Positions 33,349 to 42,321 are shown, numbered from the stretch's first letter. The stretch is 64,000 bases of DNA from JANQPX01 sp965222015 (GCA_965222015.1 CBDCTL010000017.1:124001-188000), one strand, 5' to 3'. The notes: generated by a model from the sequence alone, not told the origin. Made by a program: numbers and translations.

Positions 33349-33777
33349 TCACGCCGACTGCAGCTGGCCGTGCCCGAAGCGCTGCTGAGCATGGCGGGCG
33401 AACAGGCGGAAGGACGGCCGCCTGGTCTTTCTGACCGGCGCCGGATCGGGCTGCTGAATATCCCTGATGACCTGTGCCTGCTGCTGCAGGAGGCTGCGAA
33501 GCTGCTCGCTGGTCTCCCTGGCATCGTCCTCATCGAGATCCCGGCGTGAGGTGACGACGCTTTTGGAGCTGGGTTCCCTGACCTCGAGGCCTGGGTCGCC
33601 GCCTTCCGGTTCGCCGGCGGGAGCGACCAGCGCGTGATCGATCCCGAGATCGTCGCAGATCTCGTAAGCACGGTGGGAGAACTCGGCTGCGAGATCGGGG
33701 TCGTGCCTTTGAAAATCCGAGCTCGTCTGCAACAGATCCTTCGCCAGCGCAATCGCTTCGGAGACGTCGAGACTCAT
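33349..33777 (-). CDS. hypothetical protein
   Basis: 142 residues from ATG 33777 (MSLDVSEAIALAKDLL; AAGGGGAG upstream). The first half is helical and could bind a partner (FQRHDPDLAAEFSHRAYEIC). The second half is charged and probably disordered (EDDARETSEQLRSLLQQQAQ, then a basic tail). No domain is recognised. Helical periodicity and a good ribosome site support it as a gene. Confidence 0.5.
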   Translation of the reverse strand: MSLDVSEAIALAKDLLQTSSDFQRHDPDLAAEFSHRAYEICDDLGIDHALVAPAGEPEGGDPGLEVREPSSKSVVTSRRDLDEDDARETSEQLRSLLQQQAQVIRDIQQPDPAPVRKTRRPSFRLFARHAQQRFGHGQLQSA

Positions 33778-33923
33778 GGCACTCTCCCCTTGCCGGTCCG
33801 ATCCACTTCGAGAGGACTCACCCATACTTACAGGTCATGGCGCGATTTATTCCGCCAGCCGTAACTGTCAAAGGGGGAGAGGGGCGTGCTGGAGGACGTC
33901 GACCCGTGCCGGAAGCGAGGGGA

Positions 33924-34592
33924 TCAGCCGGCGTCGCGCTTGTAGATCTCGAAACGGGTGGCGCCGGTGAACTCCTGGCCTTCCTGCCCGTCCGTTCGAT
34001 AGAGATCGACCTTCATGAGCAGGCGGCGGTCGTGATAGGTCTTCTCGCAGAGACGATCGATGAACATGCCGCCGATCGCCGTCTTGCCGTCACCGGGTTT
34101 CGCCTCCTCGCACGACCATCCGTCACGGCCATAGCGCCCCATGATGCGGATCGGGAGAAGATAAGCCTTCTTCTTCAGATACATGCGGCGCCCGTTGGTG
34201 ACGATCCGTATGCCTTTGACCATGCCGTCGGCGGTGATCAGGAGCGAAGGCTGCACCGGGTGGCCGGCGACCTTGGTGCCCTCCCATTTGTCGTTGACCG
34301 CGGCCCAGGGATTGTCCTCGGCGTAGTCGAAAGCGACCTCGTGCAGCCCGTCCCGATCCGCCGGGCAGGCGGCGTAGTCCTGCCAGCCGTCGATCTCCGG
34401 CCCGGGCTCGCCGCCGACATGGCCGCAGGCGATCCCGACGTAACCGTCGAGCGGCAGATCGTCGACCATCATGCCGACGCTGAGATCGCGAAGGTCGCCT
34501 TCGAGCGGGTCTTCCGCCGCGGCCGCGCGCTCCGCAGCCCATGACCAGGACAGCACAAGGCAGGCGGCCAGAAACCTTCCCGTCGACAACAT
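33924..34592 (-). CDS. exported hypothetical protein
   Basis: 222 residues from ATG 34592, chosen because GGGAGG is 6 nt upstream. A signal peptide (residues 1-~27, ending RAAAAED) is followed by a globular domain with four cysteines in two likely disulfides (GIACGHVGG, YAACPADRDG, WSCEEAKPG, DRLCEKTYHD). The segment SVGMMVDDLPLDGYVGIACG and the C-terminal FTGATRFEIYKRD look conserved-type. The function is unknown. It is divergent from an exported c-type cytochrome (130-nt gap), so the two may share regulation in the periplasm. Confidence 0.65.
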   Translation of the reverse strand: MLSTGRFLAACLVLSWSWAAERAAAAEDPLEGDLRDLSVGMMVDDLPLDGYVGIACGHVGGEPGPEIDGWQDYAACPADRDGLHEVAFDYAEDNPWAAVNDKWEGTKVAGHPVQPSLLITADGMVKGIRIVTNGRRMYLKKKAYLLPIRIMGRYGRDGWSCEEAKPGDGKTAIGGMFIDRLCEKTYHDRRLLMKVDLYRTDGQEGQEFTGATRFEIYKRDAG

Positions 34593-34721
34593 CACGCACC
34601 TCCCGATCATTCGCTTTTCTCGTCGATCTCACCTATCATGATGATAGATCGGCCAGCTCATCATGCCAGACCCGATCGTGAAAACGTGGGACCAATCACG
34701 ACCTTCAGGGAGCGACATCGC

Positions 34722-35213
34722 ATGACCGGACGTTTCGCCGTCTCGACCTTCGCCCTGACGCTGATCGCGACGCTGTCGGCGACCGGGCAGCCGGTCCGGG
34801 CCGAGCCTGATCTGGAGATGGGCAAGACCGTCTATCAGGACGCCAATTGCATCGGCTGCCACAAATGGCATGGCGGCGGCGGCGGCGGCTACGGTGGTGC
34901 TGCATTGTCCCTTCGCGAAACCGCGCTCGACCGCGATCTTCTGATCGAGGTGATCGCCTGCGGCCGGCCCGCCACGCGCATGCCCTATCACGCGCGCGGC
35001 GCCTACAAGTCGGTGGACTGCTATGGCGGCAGCACCCAGGCGGATTTCGGCGAGGACTTCCCGCCCAAGGCGGCCAAGCTGCTGCGCAACCCGCAGATCG
35101 AGGCGGTGGCCGACTATCTGATCGCCGCACTCCAGGGCAAGGGCGAGCCGACGGTCGAGGAGTGCACCGCCTTCTGGGGCGAAGGTGCTCGGCAGTGCTC
35201 CAGCATGAAGTGA
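34722..35213 (+). CDS. exported c-type cytochrome
   Basis: 163 residues with a signal peptide (FALTLIATLSATGQPVRA|EP). A single haem-binding motif CIGCH follows in the context YQDANCIGCHKWHGGGGGGY. A methionine in GRPATRMPYHARGAY is a likely axial ligand. Similar Gly-rich single-haem cytochromes accompany PQQ-dependent alcohol dehydrogenases, but none is in the window. It would carry electrons in the periplasm. The start ATG 34722 puts the signal peptide at the N terminus. Confidence 0.85.
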   Translation: MTGRFAVSTFALTLIATLSATGQPVRAEPDLEMGKTVYQDANCIGCHKWHGGGGGGYGGAALSLRETALDRDLLIEVIACGRPATRMPYHARGAYKSVDCYGGSTQADFGEDFPPKAAKLLRNPQIEAVADYLIAALQGKGEPTVEECTAFWGEGARQCSSMK

Positions 35214-35400
35214 CACTGGACCGTCTGGACATCGGCCGTTTCGCAGAAGGCTGACTTGATCCTTGGTCGGCGTCGAGACGGGGCCCGATTGCCGGCGGTG
35301 ACTCGGGCCGATTGCGGGCGGAGAGACGTGACGGCGGACGCCGCTCCTTTTCGCCTCGGTCTTCACCCGGTGTTTACCTTCGTCGACGACACTCGTCACC

Positions 35401-35477
35401 GGTCCATGCGATCCTGGGAGTCCGCCCGCCCGCAAAGAGAGTTGGGCGAGCCTCCGACTCCCAGGATCGCATGGACC
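35401..35477. repeat. perfect 22-bp inverted repeat
   Basis: Arms 35401-35422 (beginning GGTCCATGCGATCC) and 35456-35477 are exact reverse complements, separated by 33 nt. The loop contains a further GCCC/GGGC pair. No T-run follows. It is placed between two convergent genes, so it may be a bidirectional terminator-like structure or a dispersed intergenic repeat. Confidence 0.85.
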
Positions 35478-35566
35478 ATGAAGCAGCATGGCAGGAATGG
35501 TTTAAGGAAGACTTAACCCTGGGAAGGAAACCTGTCGAATAGATGTGGCAAGGCGCTTCACCAATC

Positions 35567-35609
35567 AAAACTTGGGGAGAGGGGAAAACTTGGGGAGGGG
35601 AAAACTTGG
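35567..35609. repeat. G-rich short tandem repeat
   Basis: Three adjacent units beginning AAAACTTGG: 35567-35584, 35585-35600 and the partial 35601-35609. Units 1 and 2 differ by a 2-nt deletion, suggesting slippage. Confidence 0.75.
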
Positions 35610-35704
35610 TGAAAGCGGTGTCAGGCCTTTCGAACAGGACATCGTGGAGCCGGTGCGATGCTCGACTGACCGGGGGAAAACCGAGCCTGCCCCGATGCCG
35701 GCGA

Positions 35705-36331
35705 TCAGAGCTCGAAGCCGCGCAGCGCCAGCGCGCGTCGCCACTTGGTCGCGATGTCGTCGTCGAACAGGAGGCTGTCGTCCGACGCGACCACATGCCA
35801 GATGCCGGCGGTGATCTCGTTTTCGAGTTGCTCCGCCGCCCAGCCGGCATAGCCGAGGATGAACAGGCTGTCCCGCGGGCCCCGGCCGTCGGCGAGGTCG
35901 GCGAGGACGAGATCGGCGCTGGAGACGGCGAGCCGGCTGCCGATGTCGGCGGTGGTGGCGTTGCGGTAGTCGTCGCGGTGGAGCACGAGGCTGCTTTCGG
36001 GCTCGACCGGACCGCCATAGAGCATCCGAACCTGCGTGTCCGCCGGGCCGCCCTCGATGCCGAACGCGTCGAGCAGGCCCGCGACCGGTCCCTTCGCCAT
36101 CAGGCGGTTGATCACCACGCCCATGGCGCCGTAGGCGTCGTGATGCACGAGATAGATGACGGTCTCGCGGAAATTGGGATCGTGCATGTCGGCGGCGGCG
36201 ACTAGATAGCGTCCGGTCAGTGAGGTGGAGCGGCCGTTGGGGTTGGTGTCGTCGGTCGCGGCGCGTGCGCTTCCCGCGGTGACCAGCCCGAGCGTCAGAA
36301 CGATCGTGAGGAGCGACTTGACGATGGCCAT
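35705..36331 (-). CDS. YqgE/AlgH family protein with a signal peptide
   Basis: 208 residues. The DUF179 core is clear: GRYLVAAADMHDPNFRETVI, VVINRLM, RMLYGGPVEPESSLVLHR and FILGYAGWAAEQLENEI. Family members are normally cytoplasmic with no leader. Here ~25 residues precede the core and look like a signal peptide (KSLLTIVLTLGLVTAGSARA|A). The start at ATG 36331 has GGGAGG ~10 nt upstream, so the leader is genuine. The biochemical role of the family is not settled. It lies downstream of folC on the same strand (36-nt gap). Confidence 0.88.
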   Translation of the reverse strand: MAIVKSLLTIVLTLGLVTAGSARAATDDTNPNGRSTSLTGRYLVAAADMHDPNFRETVIYLVHHDAYGAMGVVINRLMAKGPVAGLLDAFGIEGGPADTQVRMLYGGPVEPESSLVLHRDDYRNATTADIGSRLAVSSADLVLADLADGRGPRDSLFILGYAGWAAEQLENEITAGIWHVVASDDSLLFDDDIATKWRRALALRGFEL

Positions 36332-36367
36332 GGGTCCCGGCCTCCCTGATCCAGCTTTGCCCTCCCT

Positions 36368-37658
36368 TTAACTATTGGCGCGCAAGACCTGTCCGGCAAG
36401 GTAGAGGGAGCCACAGATCAGGACCCGGACCGGCATGCCGGTGCGCGTGGCGATCGCGGCGAGGGCCGATGACACGTCGGGCGAGGCGCCGGCATGCGCG
36501 CCGAGGGCGATCGCGTCCTGCACCACCTCCGCCGGATCACGGCTCGCCTCCTCGCCCGGCACCGGCACGGCGCGGACACTTGCCGAGAGCGGGATCATCG
36601 GCGCCAGGAAGCCATTGGAATCCTTGGTGTTCATCATGCCGACCACGAGATGGAGCGGCCGCGGATCGTCATCGTCGAAACAGGCGGCGAGCGCTTCGCC
36701 GGCGGCGGGATTGTGCCCGCCGTCCAGCCAGAGCGAGGAGCCTTCAGGCAGCAGAGCCGGTAGCGGTCCTTCGGTGAGGGCCTGCAGCCTCGCGGGCCAG
36801 CGTGCCTGTTCGAGGCCTTTCGCGATCGAGTCCATCGAGGGGGCGAGCGCGCCGAGCTGCAGGGCGGCGATCACGGCGAGACCGGCGTTTTCGATCTGGT
36901 GAGCGCCTTCCAGCGCCGGCGGCGGCAGGTCGAAGCTGTCGTCGCCGAAAGCGACCAGCAGCCGGCCCTCGACCCGCTCGGCGCTCCAGTCCCGCCCATG
37001 GACCAGGAGCGGCACGTCGAGCGCTTCGGCGCGCGCTTCGATCACGCCCAGGCTTTCGTCGCGCTGGGGGCCGAGCACGCAGGGCACGCCCGGCTTTCAG
37101 GATGCCCGCCTTCTCGCCGGCGATCTCCTCGATGCGCTCGCCGAGAAAACCCTGGTGATCCAGCGAGACCGGCGAGATCAGGGTCAAAAGCGGCCGGTCG
37201 ACCACGTTGGTCGCATCCAGCCGCCCGCCGAGCCCGGTCTCCAGCAGCAGAATGTCCGCATCGCGCTCGGCGAAGGCGAGAAAGGCGGCGGCCGTGGTGA
37301 TCTCGAAATAGGTGATCGGCCGGTCACGGTTCGCGCGCTCGGCGCGGTCCAGCACCTCGGTGAAGACCTGTTCGTCGATCGGTTCGCCGTCGAACAACAT
37401 GCGCTCGTTGAAACGCACCAGATGCGGCGAGATGTAGCGCTGCACCCGCCTGCCGCCCGCCTGCAGCATCGCGTCCAGCATGGCCAGCGTCGAGCCCTTG
37501 CCGTTGGTGCCGGCGATGTGGACCACCGGCGCCAGGCGGCGTTCGGGGTGATCGAGTGCTTCGAGCAGGCGCAGGAGGCGTCCGAGCGAAAGATCGATCG
37601 CCTTGGGGTGCAGCTTTTGCAGGCGTTCGAGGATCAGATCGCTGTCGACGGGGGGCAT
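36368..37658 (-). pseudogene. folC: folylpolyglutamate/dihydrofolate synthase, frameshifted
   Basis: Adds glutamate to folates and makes dihydrofolate. The first part from ATG 37658 has the P-loop VVHIAGTNGKGSTLAMLD, RYISPHLVRFNER and GLGGRLDATN, and runs to AGEKAGILK. One extra T in TTT 37095-37097 then shifts the frame. Removing it gives ILKPGVPCVLGPQRDESLGV, which continues through WLDGGHNPAAGEALAACF to the normal end at 36368. FolC is usually essential, so a sequence error in a homopolymer is likely. A true loss would need a second copy. It is the last gene of the trpFBA-accD-folC operon. Confidence 0.88.
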
Positions 37659-37697
37659 GTCGAGCGTTCCGTTCCGTCCTGGCTGAAACCGGCGGGC

Positions 37698-38735
37698 TCA
37701 GCCGCCGGCCTTGTCCTCGGGCCTGGCGTCCTCGCCCTCGGGCACCGTCTGGACGCCGTCTTCGACCACGGTCACCACGCCGTCGCCGTCGATCACCTCG
37801 ATGTCGCCGCTGTCGTCGATCACCTCCACCAGGCCGGGCGTGGTGACCGGCAGCTGGCCGTCTGCATGCGCCTTCGCGCCGGCGTCGGGGCGAAGCAGCA
37901 GATCGAGGATCCGGGCCAGCGTCTCCTTCAGCTTGAAGCGGTGGGTGACCATGTCGATCATCCCGTGCTCCAGGAGATATTCCGCGGTCTGGAAGCCGTC
38001 CGGCAGGCTCTCGCGGATGGTCTGCTCGATCACCCGGCGGCCGGCGAAGCCGATCTGCGCGCCGGGCTCCGCGATCGCGATGTCCCCGAGCATGGCGAAG
38101 GAGGCGGTCACGCCGCCGGTGGTCGGATCGGTGAGGATGGTGATGTAGGGAAGCCCCGCCTCCTTCACCTCCTCGACCGCGATGGTGGTGCGCGGCATCT
38201 GCATCAGGGAAAGAGCACCCTCCTGCATGCGCGCACCGCCGGACGCGGTGATCACGATGAACGCCGCCTCCTGCATCAGAGCGAGCCTGGCCGCCGCCAG
38301 CAGCCCTTCGCCCAGCGCGACGCCCATGGAGCCCGCCAGGAACTCGAAATTCATGACGGCGACCACCGCCGGCAGCCCCTCGATCCTGCCATGGGCCGCC
38401 TCGACCGCATCGGAGCGGCCGGTCTTGGTCTGCGCCTCCTTCAGCCGGTCGGAATAGCGCTTGCGGTCCCTGAACTTGAGCGGGTCCGGCTCGGATTTCG
38501 GAAGTTCGATCTGGTGCCAGCTGCCCTCGTCGAACAGCGCGTTGAAGCGGAAGGTCGGGCCCACGCGGAAATGATGGTCGCAATGGGGGCAGACCTGCTG
38601 GTTGGCCGCGAGGTCGCGATGGAACAGCATCTTCTCGCAGCGCGGGCAGTTCACCCAGAGATTTTCCGGCACCTCCGGCTTGCTGCCGACCAGCGCCTTG
38701 ATCTTGGGGCGAACGTAGTTCGTCAGCCAGTTCAT
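37698..38735 (-). CDS. accD: acetyl-CoA carboxylase carboxyltransferase subunit beta
   Basis: With AccA transfers the carboxyl group from biotin to acetyl-CoA, making malonyl-CoA. 345 residues. The N-terminal four-cysteine zinc finger (WVNCPRCEKMLF ... QQVCPHCDHHF) is followed by the crotonase-like core with GSMGVALGEGLL, ASGGARMQEG and TDPTTGGVTASFAMLGDI. The C terminus carries an extra ~60-residue acidic tail. Its start overlaps the trpA stop by ATGA (38732-38735), so translation is coupled. Confidence 0.97.
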   Translation of the reverse strand: MNWLTNYVRPKIKALVGSKPEVPENLWVNCPRCEKMLFHRDLAANQQVCPHCDHHFRVGPTFRFNALFDEGSWHQIELPKSEPDPLKFRDRKRYSDRLKEAQTKTGRSDAVEAAHGRIEGLPAVVAVMNFEFLAGSMGVALGEGLLAAARLALMQEAAFIVITASGGARMQEGALSLMQMPRTTIAVEEVKEAGLPYITILTDPTTGGVTASFAMLGDIAIAEPGAQIGFAGRRVIEQTIRESLPDGFQTAEYLLEHGMIDMVTHRFKLKETLARILDLLLRPDAGAKAHADGQLPVTTPGLVEVIDDSGDIEVIDGDGVVTVVEDGVQTVPEGEDARPEDKAGG

Positions 38736-39571
38736 GCGGGGGCGCCCCGCCGCGCGGACCTGACGGAGTCGGCGAGGGCGCTGACCTGCTTCATGAGGGC
38801 GTCGACCAGGCCTGCGTCGGGGCGGCCTCGCTCGTCGAGGCTGGAGGCGATTTTGTCGACCAGGGCGGAGCCGACGACGGCGGCGTCCGCCACCTTGGCG
38901 ATCTCGCCCGCCTGCTCCGGGGTGCGGATGCCGAAGCCGACCGCCACCGGCAGACGGCTATGTTGGCGTATCCGCTGCACCGCCTGATCGACCAGCTCGA
39001 CGGTGGGTGCGCCGACGCCGGTGATGCCGGTCATGGAGACGTAGTAGATGAAGCCGGACGTGTTCGCGAGCACCGCAGGCAGGCGTCGATCGTCCGTGGT
39101 CGGCGTCGCCAGGCGGATGAAGGCGATGCCGCGTTCGAGAGCGGGCAGGCAAAGTTCCTCGTCCTCCTCCGGCGGCAGGTCGACCACGATCAGCCCGTCG
39201 ACGCCGGCGGCCTTGGCGTCGTCGAGAAAACGCTCGGCGCCATAGTGGTAGATCGGGTTGTAGTAACCCATCAGCACCACCGGCGTCCGGTCGTCCCTCC
39301 CGCGGAAATACCGGACAAGCTCCAGTACCTTCACCAGGGTCATGCCCGACGCCAGCGCTCGCAGCGCTCCGGCCTGGATCGACGGGCCGTCGGCCATGGG
39401 GTCGGTGAAGGGCATGCCGATCTCGATGACGTCGACGCCTGCCGCCGGCAGACCCTCGATGATCCGTGTCGAGGTCTCGATGTCCGGATCGCCGGCGCAG
39501 AGATAGGTGACCAGGCCGGCTCGATCAGCTTCCTTCAGCTCGGCGAAGCGCGCCTCGATCCGCCCGCTCAT
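38732..39571 (-). CDS. trpA: tryptophan synthase alpha subunit
   Basis: Cleaves indole-glycerol phosphate to indole, which channels to TrpB. 279 residues in a TIM barrel. The catalytic Glu is in VDVIEIGMPFTDPMADGP (with the second acid in DPMADGP). The phosphate-binding loop is near VGFGIRTPEQA and the YYVSMTGITG strand is conserved. It overlaps trpB (ATGA at 39568-39571) and accD. Confidence 0.97.
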   Translation of the reverse strand: MSGRIEARFAELKEADRAGLVTYLCAGDPDIETSTRIIEGLPAAGVDVIEIGMPFTDPMADGPSIQAGALRALASGMTLVKVLELVRYFRGRDDRTPVVLMGYYNPIYHYGAERFLDDAKAAGVDGLIVVDLPPEEDEELCLPALERGIAFIRLATPTTDDRRLPAVLANTSGFIYYVSMTGITGVGAPTVELVDQAVQRIRQHSRLPVAVGFGIRTPEQAGEIAKVADAAVVGSALVDKIASSLDERGRPDAGLVDALMKQVSALADSVRSARRGAPA

Positions 39572-40779
39572 ATCCCGGCTCCCAGCGCATTCGCGACCGT
39601 GAAGATGTCCTTGTCCCCGCGGCCGCAGAGATTCATGCAGATGATGTGGTCCTTCGGCAGGCCGGGCGCAATCTTGAGCACATGGGCGAGCGCGTGCGCA
39701 GGCTCCAGCGCCGGCAGAATGCCCTCGATGCGGCTGAGTTTCTGAAAGGCGTCCAGCGCCTCCCGGTCGGTCACCGGCACATAGCTGGCGCGACCCTGAT
39801 CGGCAAGCCAGGAATGCTCCGGACCGACGCCGGGATAGTCGAGGCCGGCCGAGATCGAGTGCGGCTCGATCACCTGGCCGTCATCGTCCTGCAGCAGATA
39901 GGACCTCGACCCGTGCAGGACGCCGGGCGTGCCGCCGGTGATGGCGGCGGCATGCTGGCCGGTCTCGATGCCGTGGCCCGCGGCCTCGACGCCGATCAGC
40001 GCCACGCCGGGGTCGTCGAGGAAGGGATGAAAGAGACCGATCGCGTTTGAGCCGCCGCCGATCGCGGCGACCAGCGTGTCCGGAAGACGGCCCTCCTTCG
40101 CCATCATCTGTTCCCGGACCTCCTGGCCGATGATCGCCTGGAAGTCGCGGACCATGGCGGGGTAGGGGTGGGGCCCGGCCGCCGTGCCGATCAGATAGAA
40201 GGTGTTCTGGACATTGGTGACCCAGTCGCGAAGCGCCTCGTTCATGGCGTCCTTCAGCGTCGCCGAGCCTGACGTCACCGGGCGCACCTCGGCGCCGAGA
40301 AGCTTCATGCGAAAGACGTTGGGCTGCTGCCGCTCGATATCCTCGGCGCCCATATAGACGACGCAGTCATAGCCGAGCTTGGCGCATACGGTCGCGGTCG
40401 CGACACCGTGCTGACCTGCCCCGGTTTCGGCGATGATGCGCTTTTTGCCCATGCGCTGCGCCAGCAGGATCTGGCCGATGCAGTTGTTGATCTTGTGGGC
40501 GCCGGTGTGATTGAGCTCGTCCCGCTTGAAATAGATCCGAGCACCGCCGAGCTCCGCACTCAGCCGTTCGGCGAGATAAAGCGGGCTCGGCCGTCCGGTG
40601 TAGTCGGTGTTCCAGGCCTGCATCTCGGCGGCGAAGGCGGGATCCGCCTTCGCATCCTCATAGGCCTGCTCCAGTTCCAGGATCAGCGGCATCAGGGTTT
40701 CGGCGACGAAACGGCCGCCATGGATGCCGAAGCGGCCACGTTCGTCGGGGCCCTGGCGGAGGCTGTTGGCGAGGCTCAT
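39568..40779 (-). CDS. trpB: tryptophan synthase beta subunit
   Basis: PLP enzyme joining indole and serine to tryptophan. 403 residues from ATG 40779 (MSLANSLRQGPDERG), matching the usual N terminus. The PLP lysine is in KRDELNHTGAHKINN. Further motifs are ETGAGQHGVATA and the phosphate-binding AIGGGSNAIGLFHPF. The ribosome site is weak, and the gene starts 47 nt after trpF. It is in one operon with trpF, trpA, accD and folC. Confidence 0.97.
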   Translation of the reverse strand: MSLANSLRQGPDERGRFGIHGGRFVAETLMPLILELEQAYEDAKADPAFAAEMQAWNTDYTGRPSPLYLAERLSAELGGARIYFKRDELNHTGAHKINNCIGQILLAQRMGKKRIIAETGAGQHGVATATVCAKLGYDCVVYMGAEDIERQQPNVFRMKLLGAEVRPVTSGSATLKDAMNEALRDWVTNVQNTFYLIGTAAGPHPYPAMVRDFQAIIGQEVREQMMAKEGRLPDTLVAAIGGGSNAIGLFHPFLDDPGVALIGVEAAGHGIETGQHAAAITGGTPGVLHGSRSYLLQDDDGQVIEPHSISAGLDYPGVGPEHSWLADQGRASYVPVTDREALDAFQKLSRIEGILPALEPAHALAHVLKIAPGLPKDHIICMNLCGRGDKDIFTVANALGAGI

Positions 40780-40826
40780 GGAAGGAAACTTTCGAGGCTG
40801 GAACTCATGGTCATGTCGTCGATGGT

Positions 40827-41477
40827 TCAAGCACCTGCGGACAGGGCAGAGGCGCGTTCGAGAAACGTCCGGATTCGGATCGGGTCCTTGATGCCGGGCG
40901 CTGTCTCGACGCCGGAGGAGACATCGACCGCAGGTGCCCGGCAAAGCCGGACGGCGTCCGCCAGATTGGCTGCATCAAGTCCGCCGGACAAGATCCAGGG
41001 AACGTCGATCTTCATATCCTGAAGCAGCCGCCAGTCGAAGGTGAGGCCGTTGCCGCCGGGAAGGCTGTCCGGCGATTTCGGCGGCTTGGCGTCGAACAGG
41101 ATCATGTCGGCGACCTCGGCAAAACGCGAAAGCGGCTCGAGATCCCGGGCTTCGCCGATGCGAAGGGCCTTGATCACGGTATTGCCGGTTTTTTCTCTGA
41201 CCTCGCGCACGCGTTCCGGCGTTTCCTTCCCGTGGAGCTGAATGGCGTCGAGGGCTTCCCGGGTCTGGTCGAGCAGGCGATCGTCGGGATCGACCATCAC
41301 GCCGACGCGAATACGGTCGTCTGGCGCCGAGCGGCCCAGGGCGAAGGCTTCCTTCGGCGTCACCGCGCGGGGCGAGGGGGGATAGAACACGAAGCCCAGA
41401 TAGCGAGCGCCGCCCTTGATGGCGGCGGCGACGGCGTCCGGAGTCTTCAGTCCGCAGATCTTGACGTCCACGGGCAT
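40827..41477 (-). CDS. trpF: phosphoribosylanthranilate isomerase
   Basis: Amadori rearrangement of phosphoribosylanthranilate in tryptophan synthesis. 216-residue TIM barrel. The N-terminal VKICGLKTPDAVAAAI has the catalytic Cys, and the general-acid Asp is in the VDVSSGVETAPGIKD region. LFDAKPP and SGGLDAANL are conserved strands. It starts 3 nt after the pyrF stop, so it is co-transcribed with it. Confidence 0.96.
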   Translation of the reverse strand: MPVDVKICGLKTPDAVAAAIKGGARYLGFVFYPPSPRAVTPKEAFALGRSAPDDRIRVGVMVDPDDRLLDQTREALDAIQLHGKETPERVREVREKTGNTVIKALRIGEARDLEPLSRFAEVADMILFDAKPPKSPDSLPGGNGLTFDWRLLQDMKIDVPWILSGGLDAANLADAVRLCRAPAVDVSSGVETAPGIKDPIRIRTFLERASALSAGA

Positions 41478-41480
41478 GGG

Positions 41481-42200
41481 TCAGGCCGCCATCCTCGCCG
41501 CCTCGATCTCGTCCTGAATCGCCAGCGCCGCCGCGCGCGGGCTGCCGGCCGACGTGATCGGCCGCCCGATCACGAGATAGTCGGCGCCGGCGCGAATCGC
41601 CTCGCCCGGCGTCAGGGTGCGTTTCTGGTCGCCGGCGTCGCAGCCGGCGGGCCGGATGCCGGGCACCATCAGCTTCATCTGACCGCCGAAGGTCTTGCGA
41701 AGCGGGGCGATCTCCTTCGGCGAGCAGACCATGCCGTCGAGGCCGGTCTTCTTGGCGAGCATGGCGAGCCGGAGCACCTGCTCCTCCGTCGTGCCCTGCA
41801 CGCCGACCGCCTCCAGGTCCTTGTCGTCCATGCTGGTCAGGACCGAGACGCCGAGCAGCAGGGGACGCCGGTCGCCGAGATCCTTCACGGCGTCGGCGGC
41901 GGCCCAGAGCATGGCCGGGCCGCCCTGCAGATGCAGCGTCAGCATGGAGATCCCGAGATCGGCCGCGGCGCGCACGGCGCCCGCCACGGTGTTGGGGATG
42001 TCATGAAATTTGAGATCGAGAAAGACCGGCAGGCCGAGGGCCACGATGCTGCGCACGCCGGACGGGCCGTTGGCGGTCATGAATTCGAGGCCGAGCTTCA
42101 ACCCGCCGACCGCGTGGCCGTCGAGCGAACGGGCGAGCAACAGGGCGCCGGACAGATCCGGCCGGTCGATGGCGCAGTAGACGGGCGATGTCATGGTCAT
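41481..42200 (-). CDS. pyrF: orotidine-5'-phosphate decarboxylase
   Basis: Last step of UMP synthesis. 239-residue barrel with the catalytic Lys/Asp motif FLDLKFHDIPNTV, the GLKLGLEF strand and the late PGIRPAG and ADYLVIGRPI phosphate-binding strands. The start is ATG 42200 or ATG 42194. The ribosome site is poor. It sits between lapA and trpF in the block. Confidence 0.96.
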   Translation of the reverse strand: MTMTSPVYCAIDRPDLSGALLLARSLDGHAVGGLKLGLEFMTANGPSGVRSIVALGLPVFLDLKFHDIPNTVAGAVRAAADLGISMLTLHLQGGPAMLWAAADAVKDLGDRRPLLLGVSVLTSMDDKDLEAVGVQGTTEEQVLRLAMLAKKTGLDGMVCSPKEIAPLRKTFGGQMKLMVPGIRPAGCDAGDQKRTLTPGEAIRAGADYLVIGRPITSAGSPRAAALAIQDEIEAARMAA

Positions 42201-42285
42201 GGATCGTCGTTTCTCAAGTCGTCGGCTCGTATCGAAGCCGTTCGACGACGTCAGTCAAAGGAAGGGCGGGGCGCCGGCGTACCTC

Positions 42286-42321
42286 ATCCCTCGATACGTT
42301 CCGACGTCCCTCGATACATCA
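42286..42321. repeat. short duplicated word upstream of pyrF
   Basis: TCCCTCGATAC occurs twice, 20 nt apart, between lapA and pyrF (at about 42286 and 42306). It may be chance or a doubled site in the pyrF promoter. Confidence 0.4.

Larger units (their letters stand above)
35214..35704. other. 491-nt region between convergent genes
   Basis: No gene supported. It contains the perfect inverted repeat at 35401-35477, a smaller GGTTTAAG/CTTAACC pair near 35499-35518 and the G-rich repeats at 35567-35609. This is a repeat-dense gap that probably ends transcription from both sides. Confidence 0.5.

Noticed and set aside
25102..37097. Programmed ribosomal frameshifting in imuB and folC
   Set aside because: Neither site has a canonical slippery heptamer with a downstream structure, and homologues of both proteins are made from one frame. 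Mutation or sequence error is simpler.
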